Origin: Burkholderia sp. Ac-20365
GTDB taxonomy: Bacteria; Pseudomonadota; Gammaproteobacteria; Burkholderiales; Burkholderiaceae
Reading direction: 5' to 3'
Assembly: GCF_017104715.1 (NCBI RefSeq)
Contig: NZ_JAAGPI010000001.1
Span: 620,001 to 684,000, forward strand
Length of the DNA: 64,000 nt
Made by a program: the position numbers and the translations under genes. Positions 18,237 through 26,679 of this stretch are shown here, piece after piece (the stretch's first letter is position 1; the number at the start of each line of letters is the position of its first letter). The notes under the pieces were generated by a model that was not told the DNA's origin, made no database searches, and saw only the letters and a list, made by a program, of their open reading frames with translations.

Positions 18237-18868
18237 TGACGCGCGCTACGACGTCATCACTCACCGCGCAGCACGCGTCGCAGAGTATCGCGCGCGCCTG
18301 CGCGGTTCTCTTGTGTGCCGCTGCGTGCATGTTGCCTGCAAGTTATGCGCGTGCCGACGCCGATGCAGGCAAGACCAAAGCGCAGACCTGCGTTGCCTGT
18401 CACGGACCGATGGGCAATTCGACCGATCCGCAATATCCCGTGCTGGCGGGGCAGACCGCGCGCTACATGTACCTGCAATTGAAGGACTTCAAGGAAGGAC
18501 GTCGCAAAGACCCGCGCATGTCGCCGATGGCGGCGAACCTGTCGAAAGACGACATGCAGGATCTCGCCGATTACTTCGCCGCGCAAAAGCCCGTACCCAT
18601 CGATTTCAAGGCGGATAGTGTCGCAGTTGAAGCGGGGCGCAAGAAGTCGGCCGCGGAGCTTTGCACGATGTGTCATCTCGGCAACTTCTCCGGGCAGAAC
18701 GAAATTCCGCGCGTCGCGGGGCAGCACTATCAGTACATCGTCAAGCAGCTGCAGGACTTCCGTTCGCGCACGCGCACCAACGATGCGGGCAACATGGGCA
18801 GCGTCGCGCGCAATCTGACTGATGACGACATCCGCAATCTCGCGAGTTACGTTGCGAATCTGCAGTAG
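18236..18868 (+). CDS. diheme cytochrome c, c4/class I type
   Basis: The start ATG 18236 shares its A with the TGA of the dehydrogenase gene (TGATG), indicating translational coupling; the product is 210 aa. A signal peptide (about 15-40, ending SYARA) precedes two heme c domains with CVACH (C52, C55, H56) and CTMCH (C143, C146, H147). Axial Met candidates are in KDPRMSPMA and AGNMGS. It is the likely electron acceptor of the PQQ dehydrogenase, passing electrons towards a terminal oxidase in the periplasm. Confidence 0.9.
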   Translation: MTRATTSSLTAQHASQSIARACAVLLCAAACMLPASYARADADAGKTKAQTCVACHGPMGNSTDPQYPVLAGQTARYMYLQLKDFKEGRRKDPRMSPMAANLSKDDMQDLADYFAAQKPVPIDFKADSVAVEAGRKKSAAELCTMCHLGNFSGQNEIPRVAGQHYQYIVKQLQDFRSRTRTNDAGNMGSVARNLTDDDIRNLASYVANLQ

Positions 18869-18892
18869 CCGCGCTTGCGCCAGGGAGGCGAA

Positions 18893-19552
18893 ATGGAACG
18901 TGCTGTGCGGTATCTTGCGACTGCATTGCTGACGGCCTGCGCGTTATCGGCCGCGCTTCCTGCGACCGCCCAGGACGCGGGCGAGATCAACCGTACGCTG
19001 CTCGCCGCCGCAAAAGACAGTGACCGCGCGAGCGTGCTCGCCGCGCTCGATCGCGGCGCAGCCGTTGATTCAATGACGAGGATCGGCGATACGCCGCTGC
19101 TGACCGCAAGCAAGAAAGGCGATGCCGATATCGCGCGCGTGCTGGTCGAGCACGGCGCGAACGTGAAGCATGCAAATGCATCCGGTGTAACGCCATTGAT
19201 GGCGGCGGCGTACGGCGGCTATGACAGCATCGTTGCGTTGCTGCTCACTCGCGGCGCGGATCCGCTCGCGACGGATCGCGTCGGCAAGACGGCAATGGAA
19301 TACGCGGCAGGGCAGGGCCAAACGCAAGTGGTGAGGCAGTTGCTCGATGCGGGCGTCGACGTGAACCGCCGCTACAAGAACGATCTCACTGCGCTGATGT
19401 GGGCAGCCGGATACGATCGCGCGGACACAGTGAAGCTGCTGCTTTCGCGTGGTGCCGACGAGTCGCTCAAGGATAACCGCGGCATGACGGCAAAGGACAT
19501 CGCCGCGCAGACTCAATCGAATCAGGTAGCAAATCTGTTGTCCGCGCATTAA
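18893..19552 (+). CDS. exported ankyrin-repeat protein
   Basis: The start ATG 18893 has GGGAGG upstream (219 aa). A signal peptide ends near PATAQDA (about residue 24). Five ankyrin repeats follow: TRIGDTPLLTASKKGDADI, ANASGVTPLMAAAYGGYDSI, DRVGKTAMEYAAGQGQTQV, YKNDLTALMWAAGYDRADTV and a final DNRGMTAKDIAAQTQ. Ankyrin proteins bind other proteins; secreted ones often accompany heme enzymes such as catalase. It is third in the PQQ dehydrogenase operon, 24 bp after the cytochrome, so a chaperone or scaffold role for that system is plausible but inferred. Confidence 0.85.
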   Translation: MERAVRYLATALLTACALSAALPATAQDAGEINRTLLAAAKDSDRASVLAALDRGAAVDSMTRIGDTPLLTASKKGDADIARVLVEHGANVKHANASGVTPLMAAAYGGYDSIVALLLTRGADPLATDRVGKTAMEYAAGQGQTQVVRQLLDAGVDVNRRYKNDLTALMWAAGYDRADTVKLLLSRGADESLKDNRGMTAKDIAAQTQSNQVANLLSAH

Positions 19553-20021
19553 ACCGGTTTCGGTTGATTCGATTTCCGATTGTGTCGAATGAACAACCGA
19601 TTATTCAATTCGGCGATATTAATTGAACAATAAAATATTTAGCCGATTTCAATACGATTTTTTCAATAGTTGTATCTGCAATTTCCGAACCTATGCACCC
19701 CGCATAGCAAGTAAAAACGCGCCTTGACAAAGCCCTGCGCGACCTCCTATTTTTCCTCTGCCACCGATCATTACCAAATCTTTCTCGAACGGAAAACGCT
19801 AAAGAGTCAGTACAAGTTACCGGTATCGTTTCTGATTATGTAATTAGGCATCCGAATAATTAGAAAATTAAGTAATCTGTATCAAGACTGTTAGAAATTA
19901 GAAAGTTTAATGTCAGCCGCTTTGTGTGCCGACGAGTTCTGCACCGCTGTCTGTTTCCTATTGCGCCTCACCGGCGAGGGCGGCCTTTGTGTAGCGGCAA
20001 CTTATTATCACAGGGACAGAA
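19553..20021. other. AT-rich intergenic region
   Basis: About 360 bp (19560-19920) is markedly AT-rich compared with the rest of the window and holds no gene. It contains the candidate promoter at 19724-19753 and the tract ATTAGGCATCCGAATAATTAG. Low-GC upstream regions in such genomes are typical H-NS/MvaT-type silencing targets, an inference only. Confidence 0.5.
19724..19753 (+). promoter_or_regulatory. candidate sigma-70 promoter of S10 peptidase gene
   Basis: A perfect TTGACA (19724-19729) is followed after 18 bp by TATTTT (19748-19753). It lies 270 bp before the S10 peptidase start in AT-rich DNA, implying a long leader if used. Confidence 0.4.
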
Positions 20022-21839
20022 ATGAAACCAGACCGTAGCACGAGGGACAGTCGCCGGCGTCTGGGGCGGCTCGCCGCGCCTTGCGCGATGTCGATCGCGA
20101 TGCTGGTTCTCGCGGGATGCGGCGGAGGCGATGGCAATCCCGCTTCGTCGGCCGCTAGCGCGATGAGCCAGGCGTCGCCGCAAGCGCTCGCGCAGCAGCA
20201 GGCGCAACCGCAGGCGGCCAACCAGCCGTACACCGACCCGATTCCCTATTCGCCGCATGCGAACGACGGCCTTGCCGCATCGCAGGTCGCGGAGAAGGCA
20301 GCCGTGATGCATTACCAGTGGAAGTCCGGCAAAACGACGATCAACTACACCACGACGACAGGCCACCTGACGGCCGCCGACGCAAGTGGCAAACCGGAAG
20401 CCACCATGTCCTACGTGGCCTACACGGCGCCTGGCTCGAACGGCAAGCCGCGTCCGTTGACCTTCGTCTATAACGGCGGTCCCGGTTCGTCGTCGATCTG
20501 GCTGCGGCTCGGCTCATTCGCACCGACGCGTGTCGCGACGCCCGACCCGTTGCTGACCAACTGGCCGAACTATCCGCTCGTCGATAACGCGGAGAGCCTG
20601 ATCGACACCACCGACATGGTGTTCATCGATCCTCCCGGCACGGGGCTCTCGGAAGCGATCCTGCCTTTCACGAACCAGCAGTTCTGGGGCTGCGATTCCG
20701 ACGTCGACATCATGCGCGATTTCATCATCCGCTATCTGGCCGCCAACAATCGCGGCGGCTCGCCGCTCTACCTGTACGGCGAGTCATATGGCACACCGCG
20801 CACCGACATGCTCGCGCTGGCGCTGGAAACCGCAGGCGTTCCGCTGACGGGCATCGTGCTGCAGTCGTCGATTCTCAACTACTTCGCCGATTCGATCGAA
20901 GCAACGGCGATTTTCGGCACGAAGGAAGGACTCGTACTCGACACGGATACGCTCGCCGGCTATTACCCCGGCTATGCGGAGGTCGCGGCGTACTTCCGGC
21001 AGGTGTCGCCGCCGCTGCTCGACCAGGGACTGTTCGCGCTGCAATCGGAAATCTTCGCGACCGGCCAGTACAACCACTTCCAGCAGTACGCGGAGACCTG
21101 GACGCTGAGCCAGTTCGGACTGCCCGGTTACTTCGACCCGCCCGTGTACCCGGCGACGCGCACCTTGCAGTCATGGGAGTGGCCGTCGAGTCTCACGCTG
21201 CATGCGCTGCAGGCTTACTTCGATCCCAACTCGTTCAACCTCGCGCTGATTCCGGGTTCGACGATCGGCCGTTACGACGGACGTGTGGTGTTGCCCAATT
21301 CGGACCCGCGTCTGCAGACGGACGGCGACCCGTCGGACATCCTGATCTCGCAGCCGTTCACGACAGCGCTCGCCACGCAGATGCCGGACTATCTCGGCTA
21401 CACTGCGCCGAACGCGACGTACCAGCCGTTGAACGACGAGATCATCGAAGTGTGGGACTTCTCGCACGACGGCCAGGCGCTGCCCGACACCTTGCCTGAT
21501 CTGCTTGGCGCGATCCAGCTCAATCCGAAGCTCAAGGTGCTGGCGGAGAACGGCTATCACGATCTCGCCACGCCGTTCTTCACGACGGAAAAGCAGCTGG
21601 CACGTCTGCAAACGGTGCCCCGGCTGAACCCGAACCTGCAGGTGAACTTCTTCCAGGGCGGGCACATGATCTATCTGGACGATGTCGCGCGTCCGAAGAT
21701 GAAGAGCGATCTGGTCGACTACTATCGCGGGCAGCCGATTCCGCTCGCGCTGTCGCTGTGGACCTTGCCTGCGCCGTGGCGCGACGAAGCCCCGGCCGGC
21801 ACGCCAACGGCGACCGCTCAGGCTGCGGCGACGCAATAA
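20022..21839 (+). CDS. S10-family serine carboxypeptidase lipoprotein
   Basis: This 605-aa protein starts at ATG 20022. Residues 1-33 form a lipoprotein signal with lipobox LAGC (C33), so it is probably membrane-anchored outside the cytoplasm. The alpha/beta-hydrolase core shows the S10 hallmarks: FVYNGGPGSSSIWL (oxyanion region), DMVFIDPPGTGLSEA, the nucleophile S255 in YGESYGTPR, D514 in ENGYHDLATP and H548 in GGHMIYLD. Serine carboxypeptidases remove C-terminal residues at acid pH; bacterial members of this type are little studied. The C-terminus is Ala/Thr-rich and low-complexity. Confidence 0.9.
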   Translation: MKPDRSTRDSRRRLGRLAAPCAMSIAMLVLAGCGGGDGNPASSAASAMSQASPQALAQQQAQPQAANQPYTDPIPYSPHANDGLAASQVAEKAAVMHYQWKSGKTTINYTTTTGHLTAADASGKPEATMSYVAYTAPGSNGKPRPLTFVYNGGPGSSSIWLRLGSFAPTRVATPDPLLTNWPNYPLVDNAESLIDTTDMVFIDPPGTGLSEAILPFTNQQFWGCDSDVDIMRDFIIRYLAANNRGGSPLYLYGESYGTPRTDMLALALETAGVPLTGIVLQSSILNYFADSIEATAIFGTKEGLVLDTDTLAGYYPGYAEVAAYFRQVSPPLLDQGLFALQSEIFATGQYNHFQQYAETWTLSQFGLPGYFDPPVYPATRTLQSWEWPSSLTLHALQAYFDPNSFNLALIPGSTIGRYDGRVVLPNSDPRLQTDGDPSDILISQPFTTALATQMPDYLGYTAPNATYQPLNDEIIEVWDFSHDGQALPDTLPDLLGAIQLNPKLKVLAENGYHDLATPFFTTEKQLARLQTVPRLNPNLQVNFFQGGHMIYLDDVARPKMKSDLVDYYRGQPIPLALSLWTLPAPWRDEAPAGTPTATAQAAATQ

Positions 21840-21852
21840 GTTTCAATGGAAC

Positions 21853-21887
21853 AGATCCCCGCGTATCGCGGTGCGATGCGGGGATCT
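21853..21887 (+). terminator. perfect-stem hairpin after S10 peptidase gene
   Basis: AGATCCCCGC (21853-21862) pairs perfectly with GCGGGGATCT (21878-21887). It lies 14 nt after the S10 peptidase stop and before the EF-hand gene. It lacks a T-run, so it may attenuate or stabilise mRNA rather than fully terminate. Confidence 0.45.
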
Positions 21888-21915
21888 CCGGCTCATCTAT
21901 TCAGGGCGAGTGATC

Positions 21916-22311
21916 ATGTCTCCAATCACCAGGTTATTGCGCATTGTTCCCGTCGTCGTGACGCTCGGTGCAGTGATGGGCAGTGCGCAGGCGGCGACCC
22001 AGGCTGTCGCGCCTGTGACGTTGCCGAAGGGCAATCACGGCGTCGACGGTCCGTTTTTCCCGAGCAAGCGCGCGGCTGCGGTCATGCCATCCACGGGCAC
22101 GCAATTGCAGCAGCAGGCGCAGCAGCGTATCGACGCGCGTATGGGCGGCAATTCGGTATTGAGCAATGGCGCGTCTGTTACCAAAGCACAGGCGCAGAGC
22201 AGCGGGCTGGGTTTTATCGCACAGCATTTCGATCAGATCGACACCGCGCGTTCGGGCAGAGTGTCGTTAAGCGATGTGAAGCAGTATTTGCAGAAGCAAC
22301 AAGGGCAGTGA
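21916..22311 (+). CDS. exported EF-hand-like protein
   Basis: The product is 131 aa from ATG 21916 (a GTG at 21871 is possible but would bury the signal peptide). A signal peptide ends at GSAQAA (about residue 25). A Gln/Ala-rich middle region leads to one EF-hand-like loop, HFDQIDTARSGRVSLSDVKQ (about 105-124), with Asp, Thr, Ser and Asp at calcium-coordinating positions. Such single-EF-hand periplasmic proteins are of unknown function. Confidence 0.7.
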   Translation: MSPITRLLRIVPVVVTLGAVMGSAQAATQAVAPVTLPKGNHGVDGPFFPSKRAAAVMPSTGTQLQQQAQQRIDARMGGNSVLSNGASVTKAQAQSSGLGFIAQHFDQIDTARSGRVSLSDVKQYLQKQQGQ

Positions 22312-22329
22312 CAAGGGTCGTAAATCAAG

Positions 22330-22359
22330 CCCGCGCATCGGTGGTCGCCGATGCGCGGG
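22330..22359. terminator. 12-bp-stem hairpin between convergent genes
   Basis: CCCGCGCATCGG (22330-22341) pairs perfectly with CCGATGCGCGGG (22348-22359) around a 6-nt loop. It sits between the convergent EF-hand and deacetylase genes and may act as a bidirectional transcription barrier, although no long T-run follows on either strand. Confidence 0.5.
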
Positions 22360-22379
22360 AAAAAAGAGTGTTCCGCGTC

Positions 22380-23315
22380 TTACACCCCCAGCAACGCGCG
22401 CATATGCGCGCGCGTGCCGCCCGCGAGACCTTCCATGCTGTACCCGCCTTCGAGTATCGACACGATGCGCCCCTTGCACGTCTCTTCAGCGATCTGCACC
22501 AGTTCTTGCGTGATCCAGTGAAAGTCGTCGTCGTCGAGCCGCAGCGCGGCGAGGGGATCGAGACGATGGGCATCGAAGCCCGCTGAAATGATGATCAGTT
22601 CGGGGTTGAACTCACGCAAGGCAGGCAGCATGTCGGCCTCGATGCGCGAGCGGAACAGGTCCGAATCGCAGCCGGGCGGCAGCGGCACGTTGAGAATATT
22701 GTGGCTGACGCCCGTTTCCGCCGCCTTGCCCGTGCCGGGATAGAGCGGTGATTGATGGCTCGATGCATAGAACAGTTCGGGCCGGTCATAGAACGCCGCC
22801 TGCGTGCCGTTGCCGTGATGCACGTCGAAATCGACGACAGCCACGCGCTCCAGCTTGTGCACGTCGTAGGCGTAAGCGGCCGCGATGGCCGCCTGATTGA
22901 AGATGCAAAAGCCCATCGCCTTGCCGGGTTCCGCGTGATGCCCGCAGGGACGCGTCGCGCAGAACACGTTGCGCGCGTCGTCGTTGAGTACGGCATCGAC
23001 GCCCGCGCATGCGGCGCCCACGCAGCGCATCACCGCTTCCCACGAACCCGGCGACATGATGGTGTCACCGCCATCGAGCGGCATATAGCCATGGCTCGGC
23101 GCAATCTCCGCCACTTCGTCGATGAAGTCCTGCACGTGGATCAGTTGCACCTGTTCCAGCGTGCCCATCGGCGCGTCGCGCCATTCGAGCGCGGCGAATT
23201 CCGGCGCGCGCAGTGCTTGCAGCACGGTCTTGAGCCGCTCCGGCGATTCGGGATGATGCGGGCCGGGCTTGTGATTCAGGCAGGCGTCGTGCGTGTAGAC
23301 GAGAGTGGGCGGCAT
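22380..23315 (-). CDS. histone deacetylase-family zinc hydrolase
   Basis: I take ATG 23315 (MPPTLVYTHDACLNHKPG, 311 aa); the upstream extension is non-homologous. Class II HDAC/acetylpolyamine amidohydrolase motifs are present: HHPESPERL, RPCGHHAEPGKAMGFCIFN with the catalytic histidine pair, VDFDVHHGNGTQ with zinc-binding Asp and His, and ISAGFDAHRLDPLA with the third zinc Asp. Bacterial members deacetylate polyamines, acetoin-related or other small N-acetyl compounds; the substrate is unknown. The gene has an AraC regulator upstream on the same strand. Confidence 0.9.
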   Translation of the reverse strand: MPPTLVYTHDACLNHKPGPHHPESPERLKTVLQALRAPEFAALEWRDAPMGTLEQVQLIHVQDFIDEVAEIAPSHGYMPLDGGDTIMSPGSWEAVMRCVGAACAGVDAVLNDDARNVFCATRPCGHHAEPGKAMGFCIFNQAAIAAAYAYDVHKLERVAVVDFDVHHGNGTQAAFYDRPELFYASSHQSPLYPGTGKAAETGVSHNILNVPLPPGCDSDLFRSRIEADMLPALREFNPELIIISAGFDAHRLDPLAALRLDDDDFHWITQELVQIAEETCKGRIVSILEGGYSMEGLAGGTRAHMRALLGV

Positions 23316-23482
23316 GAGGTACTGATGCCCTTGAAGAAAGGCATCGTCTCCTTGGCGTGGATGTTTTCGAAGGTGGGGCACGCGCCTTGCAGCGCCAGCG
23401 GCTCCAGTGTAGTGATCAAGTGTAAGGTCGCGGCTTTTGCGCCGAACAATCAAAGAAACTTTGGCAGGCTATAGACATTCGT

Positions 23483-24598
23483 TTATGGAAGCGCGACGCC
23501 GCGATCGCGCCGCACTTCGTTTGGCGTTTTCCCGGTCCAGCGCTTGAACGCGTGACGAAAACTCACCGCGTCGCTGAAGCCGAGCGTCAGCGCGATGTCG
23601 TCGATGCTCAGCGCCGTCGTGCTCAGATAGTCCATCGCCAGCGCCTTGCGCACGCCCGTCAACAGTTCGCTGTACGACGCGCCTTCCGCCTCGAGCTTGC
23701 GGCGCAACGTGCGCGACGTCATGCACAGGCTCTCGGCGATCTGTTCGATATCCGGGAACTTGCCGGGCGTGCGCGTCAGTTCCTGATAGACGCGCCGCGT
23801 GACGCCCGCATGCCAGCGAAACTGTTCGACGAGCCGCGCGCACTGCGTCGAGACCTGCGCAGCGGTAATCGGATTGGCAAGCTGCGGCGCGCGCGACAGC
23901 CACGCGGCAGGGTAGCTCAACAGATTCTGCGGCTGCCCGAACGCAAGCGGACATTCGAGCACATCGGCGAGCAGCGCCGCATGGGGCGGCGGTTCCTGCG
24001 TGAACATCGCGCGCGCGGGGACGCACCACGCGCCCATCACGTCCTTGATGACGGTGACGTGCACAGCAAACTGCAGGTCGATCAGAAAGTGGTACAACGG
24101 CTCGCCGATCTCAGGCAGGCGCACTTCGTCGCGATTCGGGAAAATCCACGAAGCGGCATCGTCATGTTCGATCCAGCGGATATCGAGCATCCCGTTGGCG
24201 AGCTGGTGATATTTGACGGCGGTGTCGAAGGTCTTCGAGAGGGCTTCCGAACACAGCAGCGCATAGCCGTACATGCCATAGCTCGACGCATGCAGGCGGC
24301 AGCCGACACGCACGCCGAGGTCCGGCGCGTCGCACAGCCGGACGGCATTGCGGGCGGCAGTGAGGAATTGCAGCGACGAAGTCAGCGTAAACGGATTGCC
24401 GACCGCTTCGACGTCGAGTTCGGTGTCCGCGAGAACGGCCTTCGCGTCGATACCGGCTTCCGACGTCACCTCGAGCAGCGCGACGAGCTTGGACGGAGCA
24501 AAGCGCCTTTCGCCCCAACCGATTTCCGTTGGCGCGTGCGTGACAGGCTCGTCTCGCGGCGGGTTGGGCGTCGCATCGGCGAGCGCGCGGTGTTGCAT
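23483..24598 (-). CDS. AraC-family transcriptional regulator (OruR/ArgR-like architecture)
   Basis: This 371-aa protein has an N-terminal ligand/oligomerisation domain of the Arabinose_bd type (about 45-235: RLCDAPDLGVRVGCRLHAS, MYGYALLCSEALSKTF) and a C-terminal double HTH with IEQIAESLCMTSRTLRRKL and IDDIALTLGFSDAVSFRHAFKRW. It is divergent from the acyl-CoA ligase gene across 244 bp and is a likely regulator of that gene. Confidence 0.9.
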   Translation of the reverse strand: MQHRALADATPNPPRDEPVTHAPTEIGWGERRFAPSKLVALLEVTSEAGIDAKAVLADTELDVEAVGNPFTLTSSLQFLTAARNAVRLCDAPDLGVRVGCRLHASSYGMYGYALLCSEALSKTFDTAVKYHQLANGMLDIRWIEHDDAASWIFPNRDEVRLPEIGEPLYHFLIDLQFAVHVTVIKDVMGAWCVPARAMFTQEPPPHAALLADVLECPLAFGQPQNLLSYPAAWLSRAPQLANPITAAQVSTQCARLVEQFRWHAGVTRRVYQELTRTPGKFPDIEQIAESLCMTSRTLRRKLEAEGASYSELLTGVRKALAMDYLSTTALSIDDIALTLGFSDAVSFRHAFKRWTGKTPNEVRRDRGVALP

Positions 24599-24842
24599 GA
24601 ATGAGTCCTGTGTCCGAATCGATACCAGTTGCGTGCGCGGAATTTTGCGCCGGAAAGCCTCCGGTTGCCATAGGGTTCACCCTTATTCTGGCCCGTCTGT
24701 CTGCACCTGAGCGCGACCGTACGCTCAGGGCGACACGCACAGCTTGTCCGTTACGATCACCAATTCGGCCGCATCGATCATTTGCAACAGCAAATCCGCT
24801 TGCGATAGTTACATCTGCATAAAAGATCGATCAGGAGACACC

Positions 24843-26534
24843 GTGGACGACATCCGATTCAGCGCCCGCCCTTGCATGAGTTCATCCAGGGAGCGCCGCG
24901 CGACCCGCCGCCACTGGCTCGCGTCGTATGGCGCAATCGCGGCGGAGATCGATGCCGATCGATATCCATCCATCAATGCATTGCTCGGCGATGCGATGCG
25001 CGAATACGCGGCAAGGCCCGCGTTTCGCGCGTTCGGTCAGACGTTGACCTATGCGGACATCGACCGGCTGTCGTCGGCATTCGCCGCATATCTGCAGAAG
25101 GTGGCGGGCGTGCGCAAGGGCGACCGCGTGGCCGTGATGCTGCCGAACCTGCTGGCGTTTCCGATCGCGTTCATAGCGATTGCGAAGATTGGCGCGGTGC
25201 AGGTCAACGTGAATCCTTTGTACACGGCGCGCGAACTCGAGCATCAACTGAACGACGCGGGCGTCGAAACCATCGTGGTGTTCGACGGCTCCACGCGCAC
25301 GCTTGCCGAAGTGGCCGGCCGCACGAAGATCCAAACGGTGATCACGGCAGGCGCGTGCGATGGCAGCGGCGCAGTGCTTCCCGGACCCGCCGTCGACCCG
25401 GCGCTGCGTGCCACGATCACGCTGCCGCAAGCCATCGCGCAGGGCGAAAAGCTCACAGCCGATCCCGTCGACGTCACCGGCGACGATCTGCTCTTTCTGC
25501 AATACACGGGCGGCACGACGGGGCTGTCGAAGGGCGCGGCGCTGTCGCATCGCAACCTGGTCGCGAACATCGAACAGTTCAAGGCCTTCATGCCCGATTC
25601 GCTGCGGCCAGGCGTCGAGGTCGTCGTCACGGCGATTCCGCTGTATCACATCTTCGCGCTGACGGTGAACTTCCTCACGTACTTCTCGGTTGGCGCGGAG
25701 AACTGGCTGGTCGCCAATCCGCGCGACATCGATCCGTTCATCGACGTGCTGAAGGCCGCGCGTCCCACCATCTTCGTCGGCGTCAACACGCTGTATGCGG
25801 GGCTCGCCGCGCATCCGCGTCTCACGGAAGTGGACTGGTCGCGGCTGAAGCTGTCGGCGGGCGGCGGTGCGGCCGTGATCGATATCGTCTCGGCGCGCTG
25901 GAAGTCCGTGACGGGCAGCTTCATCCGCGAAGGCTATGGCCTGTCGGAGACGTCGCCGGTGGTGTCGTTCAACCCGCAGTTCATCGACGAATTCACGGGC
26001 AACACGGGTCTGCCCGTCCCATCCACCGACGTCAAACTGCTCGACGACGACAACCGCGAAGCGGCCGTCGGCGAGCCGGGCGAGATCTGCGTCAAGGGCC
26101 CGCAAGTGATGCGCGGCTACTGGCAGCAACCCGAGGCGAACGCGCGCGCGTTCACGGCGGACGGCTACTTCCGCACCGGCGATATCGGCGTGTTCGACGA
26201 CAAGGGCTTTCTGAAGATCGTCGATCGCAAGAAGGACATGGTGATCGTGTCCGGCTTCAACGTGTATCCCAACGAAGTGGAAGCCGTCGCAACGGCGTTT
26301 GCCGGCGTCGCCGAATGTGCGTGCATCGGCGTGCCGGACGAGAAGACGGGCGAAGCGCTGCGGCTCTTCGTAGTCGCGGCGCCGGGCGCCGACGTCACGC
26401 AGGAAGCGCTGATCGCCCATTGCCGCGCGAGCATGGCGGCGTACAAGGTGCCGAAAGTGGTTCATTTCGTCGATGCACTGCCGAAGTCGACGGTCGGCAA
26501 GATTCTTCGCCGAGAATTGCGTCGCGTCGATTGA
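24843..26534 (+). CDS. AMP-forming acyl-CoA ligase (FadD-like)
   Basis: The start GTG 24843 has AGGAG at 24833-24837 (563 aa); ATG 24876 is an alternative. Motifs of the ANL superfamily: the P-loop YTGGTTGLSKGAALSHRN, the A5 region GYGLSETSP, and the hinge/C-terminal block YFRTGDIGVFDDKGF with DRKKDMVIVSGFNVYPNEVE; the catalytic lysine lies in PKSTVGKILRRELR. This is the layout of long- or medium-chain fatty acid-CoA ligases, which activate carboxylic acids with ATP and CoA. The divergent AraC gene may control it. Confidence 0.88.
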   Translation: MDDIRFSARPCMSSSRERRATRRHWLASYGAIAAEIDADRYPSINALLGDAMREYAARPAFRAFGQTLTYADIDRLSSAFAAYLQKVAGVRKGDRVAVMLPNLLAFPIAFIAIAKIGAVQVNVNPLYTARELEHQLNDAGVETIVVFDGSTRTLAEVAGRTKIQTVITAGACDGSGAVLPGPAVDPALRATITLPQAIAQGEKLTADPVDVTGDDLLFLQYTGGTTGLSKGAALSHRNLVANIEQFKAFMPDSLRPGVEVVVTAIPLYHIFALTVNFLTYFSVGAENWLVANPRDIDPFIDVLKAARPTIFVGVNTLYAGLAAHPRLTEVDWSRLKLSAGGGAAVIDIVSARWKSVTGSFIREGYGLSETSPVVSFNPQFIDEFTGNTGLPVPSTDVKLLDDDNREAAVGEPGEICVKGPQVMRGYWQQPEANARAFTADGYFRTGDIGVFDDKGFLKIVDRKKDMVIVSGFNVYPNEVEAVATAFAGVAECACIGVPDEKTGEALRLFVVAAPGADVTQEALIAHCRASMAAYKVPKVVHFVDALPKSTVGKILRRELRRVD

Positions 26535-26679
26535 TGAACTGAAACTCGCGCCAGCCGTTTGCCGTTTAACCGGTTACGGGCATAAGCTCGCTCATGTGAC
26601 AGGCTGTGGCCGCGACGCGATCCGCGTCACGGAGCCACGCGTTCGACGTGAAGCGCTCCTTTACTCGCGAGGGTGAGCG

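Noticed and set aside
24882..26465. Minus-strand ORF of 527 aa opposite the acyl-CoA ligase
   Set aside because: Same reason: a complete known enzyme is on the other strand and the antisense product has no domain.
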